A stretch of 64,000 nt of DNA from Halomonas alkaliantarctica. GTDB lineage: Bacteria > Pseudomonadota > Gammaproteobacteria > Pseudomonadales > Halomonadaceae. A program made the position numbers and the translations under genes. Under the pieces are notes generated by a model that saw only the letters and a list, made by a program, of their open reading frames with translations, searched no databases and was not told the DNA's origin. The stretch covers positions 2,418,001 through 2,482,000 of the forward strand of contig NZ_CP122961.1 of the NCBI RefSeq assembly GCF_029854215.1, in the 5' to 3' direction. Of the stretch, positions 16,252 to 26,205 are shown piece after piece; position 1 is the stretch's first letter; each line of letters opens with the position of its first letter.

Positions 16252-17148
16252 ATGACAGCGGCATCCAAGCAGCCCTCTGGGGCTGCTTCTTACGTCAATA
16301 CTCATCAGATCATGGTGGGGCCCGCACGACGAAAAAGCCTTATCGCAATGTTCGCCTTACTGCCTGCACTGGTGATTTTCTGCGCCTTTTGGCTACTGCC
16401 TTTTTCGCGTCTGATTATGATGGGTAACGAGGCAGACCCAAGTAGTGGCATCAGTGCTTACCTGACCATTCTTACCCATCGTCAGTACTTAATCAGCCTG
16501 GCGACCACCGTTGGCCTTTCGCTGATAGTGTCACTGGTAGCGGTTGCCATTGCGGGCGTTGCCGGTTTTTTTCTCGCCCGTCAGCGCTTTTTTGGCAAGT
16601 CCATACTAGTGGCAATCCTTACCTTTCCGCTGGCCTTTCCAGGCGTGGTGGTGGGCTTTTTGGTCATCATGCTGGGGGGACGCCAAGGCGCCTTAGCGCA
16701 GACTAGTCTGTGGCTGTTTGGCGAGCGTTGGATGTTCGCCTACTCTATGGCCGGGCTATTTATCGGCTACCTCTACTTCTCCATTCCTCGTGTTATCACC
16801 ACCGTGATGGCTGCCTGCGACAACCTGGATCAAAGCCTTGAAGAGGCAGCCCGCTCATTAGGTGCTAACACATGGCAGGTCACCAAAGACGTCATCGTAC
16901 CCGGCATTGCACCCGCGCTGCTCTCAACCGGCGCCATCTGCTTTGCGACCAGCATGGGCGCCTTTGGTACGGCGTTTACCCTGGGCACGCGTTTGAGCAT
17001 CCTGCCGCTCAATATCTACGGCGAATTCACCAACTACGCTAACTTTGCCATGGCAGCCGCGCTTTCAGTGGTGTTGGGCGTGATCACCTGGATGGCATTG
17101 AGCCTTGCCCGCAGGCTTGCAGGCGGCAACTTGGGAGCTTCGGTATGA
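16252..17148 (+). CDS. ABC transporter permease 1
   Basis: 298 residues with about six membrane helices. The EAA loop that contacts the ATPase is EEAARSLGANTWQVTKDVIVPGIAPAL (start near residue 197). A long N-terminal cytoplasmic tail precedes the first helix. It starts 2 bases after the binding-protein stop and overlaps the next permease start by 4 bases, so the two are translationally linked and probably form a heterodimer. Confidence 0.9.
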   Translation: MTAASKQPSGAASYVNTHQIMVGPARRKSLIAMFALLPALVIFCAFWLLPFSRLIMMGNEADPSSGISAYLTILTHRQYLISLATTVGLSLIVSLVAVAIAGVAGFFLARQRFFGKSILVAILTFPLAFPGVVVGFLVIMLGGRQGALAQTSLWLFGERWMFAYSMAGLFIGYLYFSIPRVITTVMAACDNLDQSLEEAARSLGANTWQVTKDVIVPGIAPALLSTGAICFATSMGAFGTAFTLGTRLSILPLNIYGEFTNYANFAMAAALSVVLGVITWMALSLARRLAGGNLGASV

Positions 17149-17933
17149 AATCTCGCCTACGCTTCACGCTGCAATTAGGCTTCACCCTGCTGGTGTGCCT
17201 GTTCATGATTGTGCCTGTCGCCATGTCGGTCATGGCGGGGCTAACCGAGAACTACTTTGTGGGTCTTGAGAGTGGTCTGACCCTGCGCTGGGTCAATGAG
17301 GTGTGGCAGCTCTACGCCGATACCATCTGGCTCTCCATTAAACTGGCACTGGCCTGCTTACTGATCACTATCCTGATTGGCGTACCCGCTGCCTATGGTT
17401 TGCTGCGCAGCCGCCGCCGCTGGGCCAACGCGATTGAAGAACTCCTACTGCTACCAGTTGCCGTGCCTGGGCTGGCCACCGCGCTTGCCCTACTGCTCGC
17501 CTATGGCAGCTACCGTGAATTTCGTGGCAGCTGGCTATTTATTCTTGTTGGCCATGTCCTGTTTACCCTGCCCTTTATGGTGCGCGCGGTGCTCTCCGTG
17601 ATGCAAACCGCCAAGCTTCCGCATCTTGAAGAAGCCGCCGCCAGCTTAGGCGCCAGCTTCCGGCAACGCTTTTTCGGGGTGGTCATCCCCAACTGTATGA
17701 GCGGCATTCTTGCAGGAGCGCTGATGGTGGTCACCTTATCCATCGGTGAATTCAACATTACCTGGATGCTGCATACCCCGCTAACCAAAACGCTGCCGGT
17801 CGGTTTAGCCGACAGCTACGCCTCGATGCGCCTGGAAATTGGCTCAGCCTACACGCTGATATTTCTGGTGATGGTCGTGCCCTTGCTGGTGGCGATTCAG
17901 TGGGCAGGTCGACTCACCGAGCAGCGCCGCTAA
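17145..17933 (+). CDS. ABC transporter permease 2
   Basis: 262 residues, about six membrane helices. The EAA loop reads EEAAASLGASFRQRFFGVVIP (start near residue 165). The start overlaps the previous gene's stop (ATGA). It partners permease 1 and the ATPase at 17957. Belongs to the PotC/PhnV-like group of inner membrane permeases. Confidence 0.9.
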   Translation: MKSRLRFTLQLGFTLLVCLFMIVPVAMSVMAGLTENYFVGLESGLTLRWVNEVWQLYADTIWLSIKLALACLLITILIGVPAAYGLLRSRRRWANAIEELLLLPVAVPGLATALALLLAYGSYREFRGSWLFILVGHVLFTLPFMVRAVLSVMQTAKLPHLEEAAASLGASFRQRFFGVVIPNCMSGILAGALMVVTLSIGEFNITWMLHTPLTKTLPVGLADSYASMRLEIGSAYTLIFLVMVVPLLVAIQWAGRLTEQRR

Positions 17934-17956
17934 GTTTTATTATTTGAGAATCCGTT

Positions 17957-19039
17957 ATGAGTTCATCTGTCAGCATTACCCTAAACCAGTGCAGTCGCAC
18001 CTTTGCAGGTGGCACTACTGCGCTACAGCCACTTGATTTACAGGTTAACGCGGGCGAAACCCTGGTACTGCTGGGCCCATCCGGCTGCGGAAAAACCACC
18101 ACGCTGCGTATTATCAGCGGCCTGGAAAGCCCCGACAAAGGCGGAAAAGTGCTGTTTGGCGAGCGCGATGTCACCGCCCTGCCGATTGAGAAACGCGATG
18201 TGGGAATGGTGTTTCAAAACTACGCGCTCTTTCCCAACATGAGCGTCGCCGACAACATTGCCTACGGCCTTAAAATACAGCGTTTACCGCGGGCAGAGAT
18301 TGCCCAAAGGCTTGACGAAGTGATGCGGATGGTCGACTTGCAGGGCTTTGGTGGTCGGCGTATCGACGCCCTCTCCGGTGGCCAAAAACAGCGCGTCGCC
18401 CTAGCCCGCGCCATCGCCGTGCGCCCCAAGGTGCTGCTGTTTGATGAGCCGTTGGCAGCTCTCGACGCCAAACTGCGCGACCGCTTACGCATCGAGATTG
18501 GCCAGCTTCTACGGGAGCTAGGCACCACGGCGGTGTACGTTACCCACGATCAAGACGAGGCGATGGCCTTGGGTGACCGCATCGCGGTAATGCAGGCCGG
18601 ACGCATTGCGCAGTTGGGCACCCCCCAAGAGATTTATCATCAGCCAGCCAACGCCTTTGTGGCCGATTTTATTGGTGCGGTGAACTGCCTGGACGTCCTG
18701 AGCACCCGCGCCGATGGGGGCTTGGTGGTCCATGGCGGTGAGCTAATCGCTGCCCATTTGCAGGGAGTATCCACTGTCTACTGCCGTCCAGAAGACATTC
18801 AGGTTGTGCCTCTTGACCAAGCCGATGTAAAGGGGAAAGTGATACAAAGCATTTTCCTGGGCCAGACCCAGCGCCTGATGGTGGATACCGGCGGCGCTTC
18901 ACCGCTCCAGATTGAGGCACCCTCCCGCCAGCGCTGGCCAAACGGCACCGCCATTGGTTTGGCACTCCCGTCTAGAGTGCTTTTTCACCCAGATAAGCCT
19001 ACTGCCCCTGTTAATGCCAAGGAGATGGCCAATGGCTGA
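17957..19039 (+). CDS. ABC transporter ATP-binding protein (PotA/PhnT-like)
   Basis: 360 residues. Walker A GPSGCGKTT, Q-loop VFQNYALFP, signature LSGGQKQRVALARA, Walker B VLLFDEP and H-loop YVTHDQDEAMAL are all intact. The C-terminal third is a TOBE-type regulatory domain with VYCRPEDIQVVP. This is the ATPase type used with iron, polyamine and phosphonate importers. The last 8 bases overlap the start of the phosphodiesterase gene. Confidence 0.92.
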   Translation: MSSSVSITLNQCSRTFAGGTTALQPLDLQVNAGETLVLLGPSGCGKTTTLRIISGLESPDKGGKVLFGERDVTALPIEKRDVGMVFQNYALFPNMSVADNIAYGLKIQRLPRAEIAQRLDEVMRMVDLQGFGGRRIDALSGGQKQRVALARAIAVRPKVLLFDEPLAALDAKLRDRLRIEIGQLLRELGTTAVYVTHDQDEAMALGDRIAVMQAGRIAQLGTPQEIYHQPANAFVADFIGAVNCLDVLSTRADGGLVVHGGELIAAHLQGVSTVYCRPEDIQVVPLDQADVKGKVIQSIFLGQTQRLMVDTGGASPLQIEAPSRQRWPNGTAIGLALPSRVLFHPDKPTAPVNAKEMANG

Positions 19040-19898
19040 TCAAGGTTTGAACATTCAGAAAGCCCCTCGTGCCCAGCAATGCCTTATCGCCCAGATTAGC
19101 GATCCGCATATCAAGGCGGGCGGTAAACGCTCTTACCGCCAGGTAGATACCGCCAATGCGCTGCGTCGAGCAATCAGCACGCTCAATCAGCTAGCGCCGC
19201 GGCCCGACCTGGTGTTGATTAGCGGTGACTTGGTCGATTTTGGCCATCCTGACGAATACGCCACCTTTAGGCAGATCCTGGCTGAATTAACCCTGCCCGT
19301 GTACTTGATCCCGGGCAATCATGATGACCGCGAGCATCTACGCGCCGCCTTTCCCGAACACCGTTACCTGTTTCAGCACCGCGACTATTTACAGTGGGTC
19401 GTGGAAGACTATCCGGTGCGCCTAGTGGGGCTCGACTCATCGGTGCCCGGTAAACCCCATGGCGAGCTGAGCGATGAAAGCCTGCAGTGGCTGGATAGAA
19501 CGCTGGCGGAGCAGCCCGAAAAACCTACCTTGGTCATGGTCCATCACCACCCTTTTATGAGTGGCATCGACCATATGGATCGCCAGCCGCTTAAGCGACC
19601 AGACGCGCTAGCTGAGGTCATTGGCAAACATGCCCAGGTAGAGCGCGTGCTCTGCGGGCATCTGCACCGTTCGATCCAAGCCCGCTTTGCTAACACGTTG
19701 GCGATTAGCTGCCCTGGGGTTTCCCACCAGGTGAGTTTGGATCTCACCCCAGAGGGCCCCGCCCACTTTCAGCTAGAACCCCCCGGTTACCTGCTCCACC
19801 AGTGGTCAGCGACTAACGGTATGGTGACTCACCAAGGGTTTATCGAGCGCTACCCTGGCCCTTTCCCGTTTTATGATGCTAATGGGCTGATTGATTAG
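19032..19898 (+). CDS. Calcineurin-type phosphodiesterase (GpdQ/CpdA-like)
   Basis: 288-residue class III metallophosphoesterase. All five metal motifs are present: D-x-H in ISDPHI, GD in ISGDLVDFG, GNHD, the H in VMVHHHPF, and GHLH. It most resembles glycerophosphodiesterase GpdQ and cAMP phosphodiesterase. The start at 19032 is inside the preceding ABC ATPase gene (ATGGCTGA overlap), so the enzyme is translationally coupled to the importer. This strongly suggests it processes the imported compound in the cytoplasm. No signal peptide. Its 3' end overlaps the next gene's end by 4 bases. Confidence 0.9.
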   Translation: MADQGLNIQKAPRAQQCLIAQISDPHIKAGGKRSYRQVDTANALRRAISTLNQLAPRPDLVLISGDLVDFGHPDEYATFRQILAELTLPVYLIPGNHDDREHLRAAFPEHRYLFQHRDYLQWVVEDYPVRLVGLDSSVPGKPHGELSDESLQWLDRTLAEQPEKPTLVMVHHHPFMSGIDHMDRQPLKRPDALAEVIGKHAQVERVLCGHLHRSIQARFANTLAISCPGVSHQVSLDLTPEGPAHFQLEPPGYLLHQWSATNGMVTHQGFIERYPGPFPFYDANGLID

Positions 19899-20758
19899 GT
19901 CGTTAGACTGGGGGCGAGCGCTTCGTTGCCGGGGTGTGCCAGCGCCAGCTCCCAGGCTTGTACCATTTGCTTTTTCTCTAATCCCCAGCGGTAACCACCG
20001 AGTGCGCCGCTTTGCTGAATCACCCGATGGCAGGGGATCCATAGCGCGATGGGATTAGCCCCCACCGCATTACCCACTGCTCGGGATGATTTAGGTGACC
20101 CCAGCGCCTGGGCAATATGGGAATAGCTGGCAAATTGCCCCTCGGGAATCGTCAGCAACGCCCGCCAAACCGCTATTTGAAAGTTGGTGCCGGTGACATG
20201 CAGCGACAAGGCGGCAGCGCCCTCTGCGGGTTGGGTAAAGAGCGCTTCCACCGCGTAGCGGGTGGTCTCTAGGCTTGGCCGAAAGGTGCTGCGCGGCCAC
20301 TCTTTGGCCAACCTTGCCAGTAACTCTTCCGAATGAGTCGCATCGACAAAGCCCATCCGACAGATACCCCGGGGGGTTACCGCGACGAATATGCTCCCGA
20401 GGGGTGTTGCATGAACGCCGTAAGCGATCTCCACTCCTTCACCCTGGCGCTTATGCTCGCCGGGCGTGACTGCCTCTAACTGAACAAAGTGGTCATAAAG
20501 CCGCGAGCCACCGCTAAGTCCAAGGGTATGAGCGATGTCCAGCAAAGAAGCAGACGACTGCATCAACTGCTTGCCGCGCTCTAAAGTGAGCGCCTGCAAA
20601 AAGCGTTTAGGGCTAATCCCCGCATAGCGACAAAACAGCCGCTGAAAATGGAAGGCACTCAAATGAACATGAGCTGCCACCGTTTCCAGATTGGGCTGTT
20701 CCGCCGCATGGGCCACCATATAGGCCATGGCTTTTTCGACACGCTCATAGTCATTCAT
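19895..20758 (-). CDS. Ada-like AraC HTH + methylated-DNA-protein cysteine methyltransferase
   Basis: 287 residues. Residues 1-105 form an AraC-type double HTH (LETVAAHVHLSAFHFQRLFCRY); residues 115-280 form an O6-alkylguanine-DNA alkyltransferase with the acceptor Cys in PCHRV and the preceding GxAVGNAVGANP DNA-binding segment. It lacks the N-terminal zinc/phosphotriester-repair domain of E. coli Ada. It removes alkyl groups from guanine and may act as a regulator. Divergent from glutaminase; 3' end convergent with the phosphodiesterase gene. Confidence 0.92.
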   Translation of the reverse strand: MNDYERVEKAMAYMVAHAAEQPNLETVAAHVHLSAFHFQRLFCRYAGISPKRFLQALTLERGKQLMQSSASLLDIAHTLGLSGGSRLYDHFVQLEAVTPGEHKRQGEGVEIAYGVHATPLGSIFVAVTPRGICRMGFVDATHSEELLARLAKEWPRSTFRPSLETTRYAVEALFTQPAEGAAALSLHVTGTNFQIAVWRALLTIPEGQFASYSHIAQALGSPKSSRAVGNAVGANPIALWIPCHRVIQQSGALGGYRWGLEKKQMVQAWELALAHPGNEALAPSLTT

Positions 20759-20956
20759 TGTGTTATCTCTCTAGCCGTCGGGGCTGCTTAGTTCCTTTCA
20801 GCCTATGCCTTCACAGGAAAGTTGCCGACCCGAATCTTGCGCACTGGCAGGTGATAAGACTGTTTATGTTTAAAAGAGACGTTATGTTTAACAGACATCG
20901 CCACTGGTTTTCGCTAGTGTAATGCCCCGCCTCAATTGACGGTACACGATACGCCC

Positions 20957-21877
20957 ATGCAAGACTTGATCAATGACATTGCAGCCGCCATGGCAAACGC
21001 CAAAGAACGCGGCAAGGTCGCCGACTATATTCCCGAGCTGGGCCATGTTGACCCACAGCAGTTTGCCATTTCGCTCGCCACCGTGGATGGCAAAGTGTAC
21101 TCGGCGGGTTGTGCTACCACGCCCTTCTCGATTCAGAGTATCTCGAAAGTATTTACCCTGACCATTGCGCTGGGGCAAGCAGGTGATTCGCTATGGTCAA
21201 AAGTGGGTCGCGAGCCCTCGGGGGATCCCTTCAACTCTATTGTTCAACTTGAGCACGAAAGCGGCAAACCGCGTAACCCGTTTATCAATGCCGGGGCCAT
21301 TGCGGTGGTCGATGCAATTATGATGGGCCATGAACCCAAAGAGACGCTGGGCGAGATCCTTAGCTTTGTGCGCTATATCGCCGATGACGAGAGCATTTAC
21401 TTCGACCACGCGGTGGCCGCTTCCGAAATGGCTCATCGCGACCGCAATGCCTCACTGGCGCACTTTATGAAAGCCTTTGGCCGTCTACGCCATGATGTCG
21501 ATAAGGTGCTAGGCACCTATTTTCACCAGTGCGCTATCGCCATGAGCTGTGAGCAGTTGGCCCATGCCGGGCTATTTTTGGCCTCGGATGGCATCAACAA
21601 ACCCAGTGGCATTCGCGTGGTAGCCCCCCAGCGGGCGCGGCGAATCAACTCGCTAATGATGATGTGCGGACACTACGACGCCTCGGGAGAGTTCGCCTTT
21701 CGCGTCGGCTTGCCCGGCAAAAGCGGCGTGGGCGGCGGCATTCTGGCCATTGCACCCGGCCATGGCTCCATCGCCGTTTGGTCGCCGGGGCTGGATGCCT
21801 ACGGCAACAGCTTGCTGGGCACCCAGGCGCTCGAAATGTTTGTGCAGCGTACCGGCTGGTCGGTTTTTGGGCACTAG
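20957..21877 (+). CDS. glsA: Glutaminase (beta-lactamase fold, GlsA/YbaS family)
   Basis: 306 residues from the ATG at 20957; a TTG start at 20936 would add 7. It hydrolyses glutamine to glutamate and ammonia in the cytoplasm. Family marks are KVADYIPEL, the S-x-x-K catalytic motif in [22 protein letters not shown], and the C-terminal [12 protein letters not shown] glycine loop. The length matches E. coli glutaminase 2. No clear ribosome site precedes either start. The next gene (LysE family) is 91 bases downstream. Confidence 0.95.
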   Translation: MQDLINDIAAAMANAKERGKVADYIPELGHVDPQQFAISLATVDGKVYSAGCATTPFSIQSISKVFTLTIALGQAGDSLWSKVGREPSGDPFNSIVQLEHESGKPRNPFINAGAIAVVDAIMMGHEPKETLGEILSFVRYIADDESIYFDHAVAASEMAHRDRNASLAHFMKAFGRLRHDVDKVLGTYFHQCAIAMSCEQLAHAGLFLASDGINKPSGIRVVAPQRARRINSLMMMCGHYDASGEFAFRVGLPGKSGVGGGILAIAPGHGSIAVWSPGLDAYGNSLLGTQALEMFVQRTGWSVFGH

Positions 21878-21968
21878 CAAGGCAACGGCTTAACCAACCA
21901 CCTCAATTTTGTGCAATACCGCCAGTAGTTGCCATTGCAAACTCCTGTCACTACCGAGGAGGATGACA

Positions 21969-22571
21969 ATGAGCGTTTTATTAGCATCGACAGCTTTACC
22001 CATGGCCGCATTTGCACTTGCCGCGTCTATTTCGCCGGGGCCGGTCAACATCGTTTGTTTGAGTAGCGGTACGCACTACCCTATCGCTAAAGGGCTTGTT
22101 TTTGTAACCGGCGCCACGCTGGGGTTTGTCGCGCTATTTTTAGCCATCGGCGCTGGTCTTTACTCTCTACTGAGCGTGGTGCCACTGCTGGAAACGTTTT
22201 TACGCTGGGCAGGCATTCTGTTTTTACTCTACCTCAGCTATCAACTTTTACAGCACGATGGGCGCTTGCAGGAGCGAGGCGGCGTCAAAGCGCCAGGGTT
22301 TATGACAGGCGCCACGATGCAGTGGCTCAACCCCAAGGCATGGCTGGCGTCTGCCGCGGGCATTGGCGCCTACACCACTGCTAATGAGACCTATCAGCTA
22401 TGGCTGTTCGCCAGCCTCTATCTGCCTATTTGCTGGCTATCGCTCGCTAGCTGGGTCTATGCAGGCGCTTTTCTGAAACGCTATGTTCATCGTCCGATTG
22501 TCTTACTGACGATTAACCGCACACTCGCTATATGCTTGGCGGCTAGCGCTATTTTCTTACTGGTTGAGTAA
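21969..22571 (+). CDS. LysE/RhtB-family exporter
   Basis: 200 residues with five to six membrane helices. Family marks are AASISPGPVNIVCLSSG near residue 18 and MQWLNPKAWLASAAG in the middle. These proteins export amino acids or their analogues through the inner membrane. The start at 21969 follows GAGGAGG by 6 bases; ATG 21963 is a less likely alternative. The 3' end overlaps the convergent AraC gene by 15 bases. Confidence 0.88.
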   Translation: MSVLLASTALPMAAFALAASISPGPVNIVCLSSGTHYPIAKGLVFVTGATLGFVALFLAIGAGLYSLLSVVPLLETFLRWAGILFLLYLSYQLLQHDGRLQERGGVKAPGFMTGATMQWLNPKAWLASAAGIGAYTTANETYQLWLFASLYLPICWLSLASWVYAGAFLKRYVHRPIVLLTINRTLAICLAASAIFLLVE

Positions 22572-23390
22572 CGGATAACGGTACTGGTTGGGTGTCGCGG
22601 CTACCAGCCTCTTAAACGTTCTTTGAAAGTGGGGCTGGTCATTAAAGCCAGCGTTCAAAGCCGCCTCAACAATAGGTTGCCCTTGTTTTAACGCTTTCTG
22701 CCCCATCTGAATGCGCTGATTAATCAGGTAAGCATGGGGCGTTAGTCCGAAGTGCTGTTTAAAGGCGCGAATCAGGTGCCCAGCGCTATAGCCGGACTGC
22801 TTACATAGCCGTTCTAGCGATATATCAGCGCTACAGTTGGCACGCAAATAGGCCGCGACCTGTTCTAGCGCACTGGGCGCTTGGGGCAATGCCTCGGGGG
22901 ATTCTTGAGCAAGGACTTGCAGAATGGTAGACAAGTACTCGACTAGCGCCGTTTGCTTATCGCTAATGTCGCGGTGTTCATCCAGCAAGCAAGCGGCCAT
23001 ATCGCAGTACCCGGCATAAAGCGCTGGCTGGGTAATAACGGCGGTAGCGATATCTTGCCAGTCCGGCGTATTTAGCAATCCCAATTGGTAACGCAATCCA
23101 CTCAGCCACTCGGTATCGACGTAGAGCATAATGTACGCCCAAGGCTGGTTTTCGATGGGGTTGCAGGCATGCACCCAGTGGGGGTTCATCATAACGATGT
23201 CTCCCGCACTAATTTGATGCGCCGCATCGCGATAGCAAAAAGTGCTGTTACCTGCGGTAATGGCCCCCAGCGACCAATATGTATGACTATGTGGCGCATA
23301 ACAAACTTGTCGCGCGTCGCTAATCTTGCGCAGTTCCACGTAGGGCATACGCGCATCCCGCCAGAAGATAGGTGACGAAATTGTGCTCAT
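22557..23390 (-). CDS. AraC-family transcriptional regulator (cupin-type N-terminus)
   Basis: 277 residues. An N-terminal cupin-like sensor with PHSHTYWSLGAI and GDIVMMNPHWVHAC precedes two C-terminal HTH motifs (ISLERLCKQSGYSAGHLIRAFKQ and VEAALNAGFNDQPHFQRTFKR; each longer than quoted parts). Its 3' end overlaps that of the LysE-type exporter; AraC/LysE pairs of this kind are common and control of the exporter is plausible. Confidence 0.9.
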   Translation of the reverse strand: MSTISSPIFWRDARMPYVELRKISDARQVCYAPHSHTYWSLGAITAGNSTFCYRDAAHQISAGDIVMMNPHWVHACNPIENQPWAYIMLYVDTEWLSGLRYQLGLLNTPDWQDIATAVITQPALYAGYCDMAACLLDEHRDISDKQTALVEYLSTILQVLAQESPEALPQAPSALEQVAAYLRANCSADISLERLCKQSGYSAGHLIRAFKQHFGLTPHAYLINQRIQMGQKALKQGQPIVEAALNAGFNDQPHFQRTFKRLVAATPNQYRYPLLNQ

Positions 23391-23544
23391 GTTCTGCTCG
23401 TGTTATTCAAAAATAGCCTTTGACACTTCGGCTTGGCCTAGGCTGGACAATAGCACAGCACAAGCCCAGTATGGGCCGCCGATAAGCGCTATATGAACTA
23501 GATTGCATAGGGATGCGCAACGCCTAATATGTCAGGAGGACACC

Positions 23545-24363
23545 ATGGCCAATAGTATGAATAACCCCGACCACCGTGATGCGATTACCCTTTTCGCCCG
23601 CATGGGTTACGCCTCTCGGGGCATTGTGTACCTATTAGTGGGGGGCCTTGCAGCGCTGGCAGCCTTTGGGCAAGGCGGCCAGACAGAAGGCAGTCGGGGC
23701 GCCTTAGAGCGCGTGCTCACCGCTCCCTTCGGAAAAGTTTTGTTAGCCATTATGGCCATCGGCTTGGTGGGCTACGCTATGTGGCGGACTATCCAGGCAG
23801 TCAAAGACACTGACCATCACGGCAACGGCGCTAAGGGCTTGGCTATTCGTGCGGGCTTGTTGGCCAGCGCCATTACCCACACGTTGCTGGCTTTCTTTGC
23901 CGCCACGCTCATCTTTCAATTTGCGGGTTCTTCAGGTGATTCAGGTGGCGGCTCACAAGGTGTCGCGGGCTGGCTAATGCAGCAGCCTTTCGGGCGCTGG
24001 CTGGTAGGCGGGGTTGGCTTAGTCATGATTGGCGTAGGTATTGCTCATGCGCTGAAAGGCTACCAAGCCAAATTCGACAAACACTTCGCCATGCCACAGC
24101 AAACGCAACAATGGGCCTATCCAATCTGCCGTTTCGGATTAGTGATTCGTGGTCTTGTCTTTGTGATCGTAGGTAGTTTTTTTATCATCGCCGCTTATCA
24201 AATCAATCCCGATCAAGCAGGCGGTATGGACGAAGTATTCAGCACCCTGCGAAGCCAACCCTACGGCCAGTGGTTACTGGGTTTTGTCGCGCTGGGGCTC
24301 TTCGCGTTTGGTCTCTACAGCCTATTAGCGGCCGTCTATCGCCGCATTAATCCCGAAGTGTAG
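23545..24363 (+). CDS. DUF1206 membrane protein
   Basis: 272 residues with six predicted membrane helices in three similar two-helix repeats, each starting with a glycine-rich R-x-GYASRGIVYL-like segment (about 20-35, then GLAIRAGLLASA, then RFGLVIRGLVFV). This is the DUF1206 layout. The start at 23545 has an excellent AGGAGGA site. No biochemical function is known. The YqaA-like gene starts 8 bases downstream. Confidence 0.88.
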   Translation: MANSMNNPDHRDAITLFARMGYASRGIVYLLVGGLAALAAFGQGGQTEGSRGALERVLTAPFGKVLLAIMAIGLVGYAMWRTIQAVKDTDHHGNGAKGLAIRAGLLASAITHTLLAFFAATLIFQFAGSSGDSGGGSQGVAGWLMQQPFGRWLVGGVGLVMIGVGIAHALKGYQAKFDKHFAMPQQTQQWAYPICRFGLVIRGLVFVIVGSFFIIAAYQINPDQAGGMDEVFSTLRSQPYGQWLLGFVALGLFAFGLYSLLAAVYRRINPEV

Positions 24364-24371
24364 AGACCTGC

Positions 24372-24974
24372 ATGGCCATAGCATCCAAACGCACCAAACA
24401 GTGGTTTGAGCGTATTAACCGCTCCAACAATATGTTGTGGCTACTCGCCACCCTCTCCTTTTTGGAGACGATTATTCTACCCATTCCTATTGAACTGGTG
24501 TTGATCCCGCTGATGGCCGTTAATAGGCAGCGGCTGTGGTTACTGGCGTTGGTCACTACTGCGGGCTGCCTCGTCGCATCGCTGGTGGGCTACAGCATTG
24601 GCTTAGTGCTTTATGAGTCGGTGGGCACCTGGTTTATTGAGTCTATGGGGATGCAGAGTAGCTACCAGGCATTTCAAACATTTTTCGATCAGTACGGTTT
24701 TGCCGCCATTTTGGCCATTGGCATACTGCCAATTCCCTTCCAAGTGGCGATGATTACCGCCGGGCTTTCCGGCTACCCGATTATGCTGTTCGTACTGGCG
24801 GCGTTAACCGCCCGTGGCTTGCGTTACTTCGGCCTTGCCTGGCTGGTTCACCGCTTTGGCCACCGTGTTCTGGTACTGTGGAAACGCCATGCCTTGATAA
24901 CGAGTTTGGTGGCAGGCGTCGTTGTAATGGCGGTGGCCCTAGGGATGCAGGCACTGGCGGGGCTGGTGGTGTAA
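24372..24974 (+). CDS. YqaA/DedA-type (VTT domain) membrane protein
   Basis: 200 residues with four to five membrane helices. It has the SNARE-associated/VTT pattern: a re-entrant segment ETIILPIPIELVLIPLM, a VTTAGCLVASLVGYSIG helix, and FDQYGFAAILAIGILPIPFQVAMI. Members are thought to move or flip lipids in the inner membrane. It follows the DUF1206 gene by 8 bases and is probably cotranscribed. Confidence 0.88.
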   Translation: MAIASKRTKQWFERINRSNNMLWLLATLSFLETIILPIPIELVLIPLMAVNRQRLWLLALVTTAGCLVASLVGYSIGLVLYESVGTWFIESMGMQSSYQAFQTFFDQYGFAAILAIGILPIPFQVAMITAGLSGYPIMLFVLAALTARGLRYFGLAWLVHRFGHRVLVLWKRHALITSLVAGVVVMAVALGMQALAGLVV

Positions 24975-24997
24975 GCCGCTGAATCGGTGACAATCAG

Positions 24998-25360
24998 CTA
25001 AATACCGTAATCTCGCTCAACTTTAGCGATGCGGGTTTTGAAGTGCTGGTACCACTGCTGATGGCCTAACCGCTGAGCCTCTTGATGCTCAGCATGGGCT
25101 TTCCACGCTTTAATAGACGCCAAATCGGCCCAGTAAGAGACCGTTACACCTACTTCATTGCGGGCTGACTCCACCCCTAAAAATCCCGGCTGCTGCGCTG
25201 CAAGCTCAACCATTCTTGCTGCCATTGCGTCATAGCCGCTATCGACCTCGGTGCGTAGTGAAGTAAAAATAACGGCGTAGTAAGGCGGTTCAGGGGTGTC
25301 AGCAATGTATAGCATGTGTTCCATCACGGTTGAAAAGAGAATAATGAAGCCTGGAGGCAT
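24998..25360 (-). CDS. Antibiotic-biosynthesis-monooxygenase (ABM) fold protein
   Basis: A small dimeric alpha-beta barrel type: YYAVIFTSLR, then AQQPGFLGVESAR and VSYWADLASIKAWKAHAEHQEAQ. These match the ABM/heme-degrading-like fold often annotated as antibiotic biosynthesis monooxygenase; no specific substrate can be named. The outermost ATG overlaps the stop of the SPFH gene as TGATG, which suggests coupling. ATG 25315 has a small GGA site and would give a more typical N-terminus, so the start is uncertain. Confidence 0.8.
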   Translation of the reverse strand: MPPGFIILFSTVMEHMLYIADTPEPPYYAVIFTSLRTEVDSGYDAMAARMVELAAQQPGFLGVESARNEVGVTVSYWADLASIKAWKAHAEHQEAQRLGHQQWYQHFKTRIAKVERDYGI

Positions 25361-26148
25361 CAGCCATCACTTTTGTGGGGCTCCGGCCCAGATGCCATAG
25401 GCTTAGCCTTCATATCCTTGAACGCCTCCATGATGTCCATGGGCAGCGGGAAGACGATCGTCGAGGCGTTCTTGTTGCTCATGTCGCTCATGGTCTGCAG
25501 ATAGCGCAGTTGCAGCGCGGCGGAGTTTTCCTGCATCACATTGGCCGCTTCGACCAGCTTCTTGGAAGCCTGCAGTTCACCCTCGGCGTGGATGACCTTG
25601 GCGCGACGCTCGCGCTCCGCCTCGGCCTGACGGGCAATCGCACGGATCATGCTCTCATCCAAGTCTACATGCTTAATTTCAACATTAGCGACTTTGATAC
25701 CCCACGCTTCGGTTTGGGTATCAATGATTTCCTGGATATCGTCGTTAAGCTTATCGCGCTCGGAGAGCATCTCATCCAGATCATGCTTACCCAGCACCGA
25801 ACGCAGCGTGGTCTGCGCCAGTTGACTGGTCGCCTGGGTAAAATTCTCGACTTGAATGATCGCCTTTTCTGGATCGACGACGCGGAAATAAAGCACCGCA
25901 TTAACTTTAACGGTGACGTTATCCTGAGAGATCACGTCCTGTTCCGGCACATCCATGGTAATGACGCGCAGATCCACCACCTCCATCTTCTGAATGGCGG
26001 GAATCACAATCACTAGTCCAGGGCCTTTGACCTTCTGAAACCGACCGAGAAAGAACACCACGCCGCGCTTATATTCCGGCAGAATGCGGATGGAGGCAGC
26101 AATCAGCATCAACACCAGCACTACGGGAACTAAATACGAAATCATCAT
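25360..26148 (-). CDS. Slipin/stomatin-like SPFH protein
   Basis: 262 residues. An N-terminal membrane helix ([17 protein letters not shown]) is followed by the SPFH domain with [22 protein letters not shown] and [15 protein letters not shown] and by an alanine/glutamate-rich helix ([20 protein letters not shown]). Stomatin-like proteins form membrane scaffolds and are usually paired with an NfeD protease, which is the next gene upstream, as here (57 bases apart). Confidence 0.93.
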   Translation of the reverse strand: MMISYLVPVVLVLMLIAASIRILPEYKRGVVFFLGRFQKVKGPGLVIVIPAIQKMEVVDLRVITMDVPEQDVISQDNVTVKVNAVLYFRVVDPEKAIIQVENFTQATSQLAQTTLRSVLGKHDLDEMLSERDKLNDDIQEIIDTQTEAWGIKVANVEIKHVDLDESMIRAIARQAEAERERRAKVIHAEGELQASKKLVEAANVMQENSAALQLRYLQTMSDMSNKNASTIVFPLPMDIMEAFKDMKAKPMASGPEPHKSDG

Positions 26149-26205
26149 GGGTCACCTCACAGAGTTGTTGGACCATCACATGAATAACGCACGACAACTG
26201 AGGGC

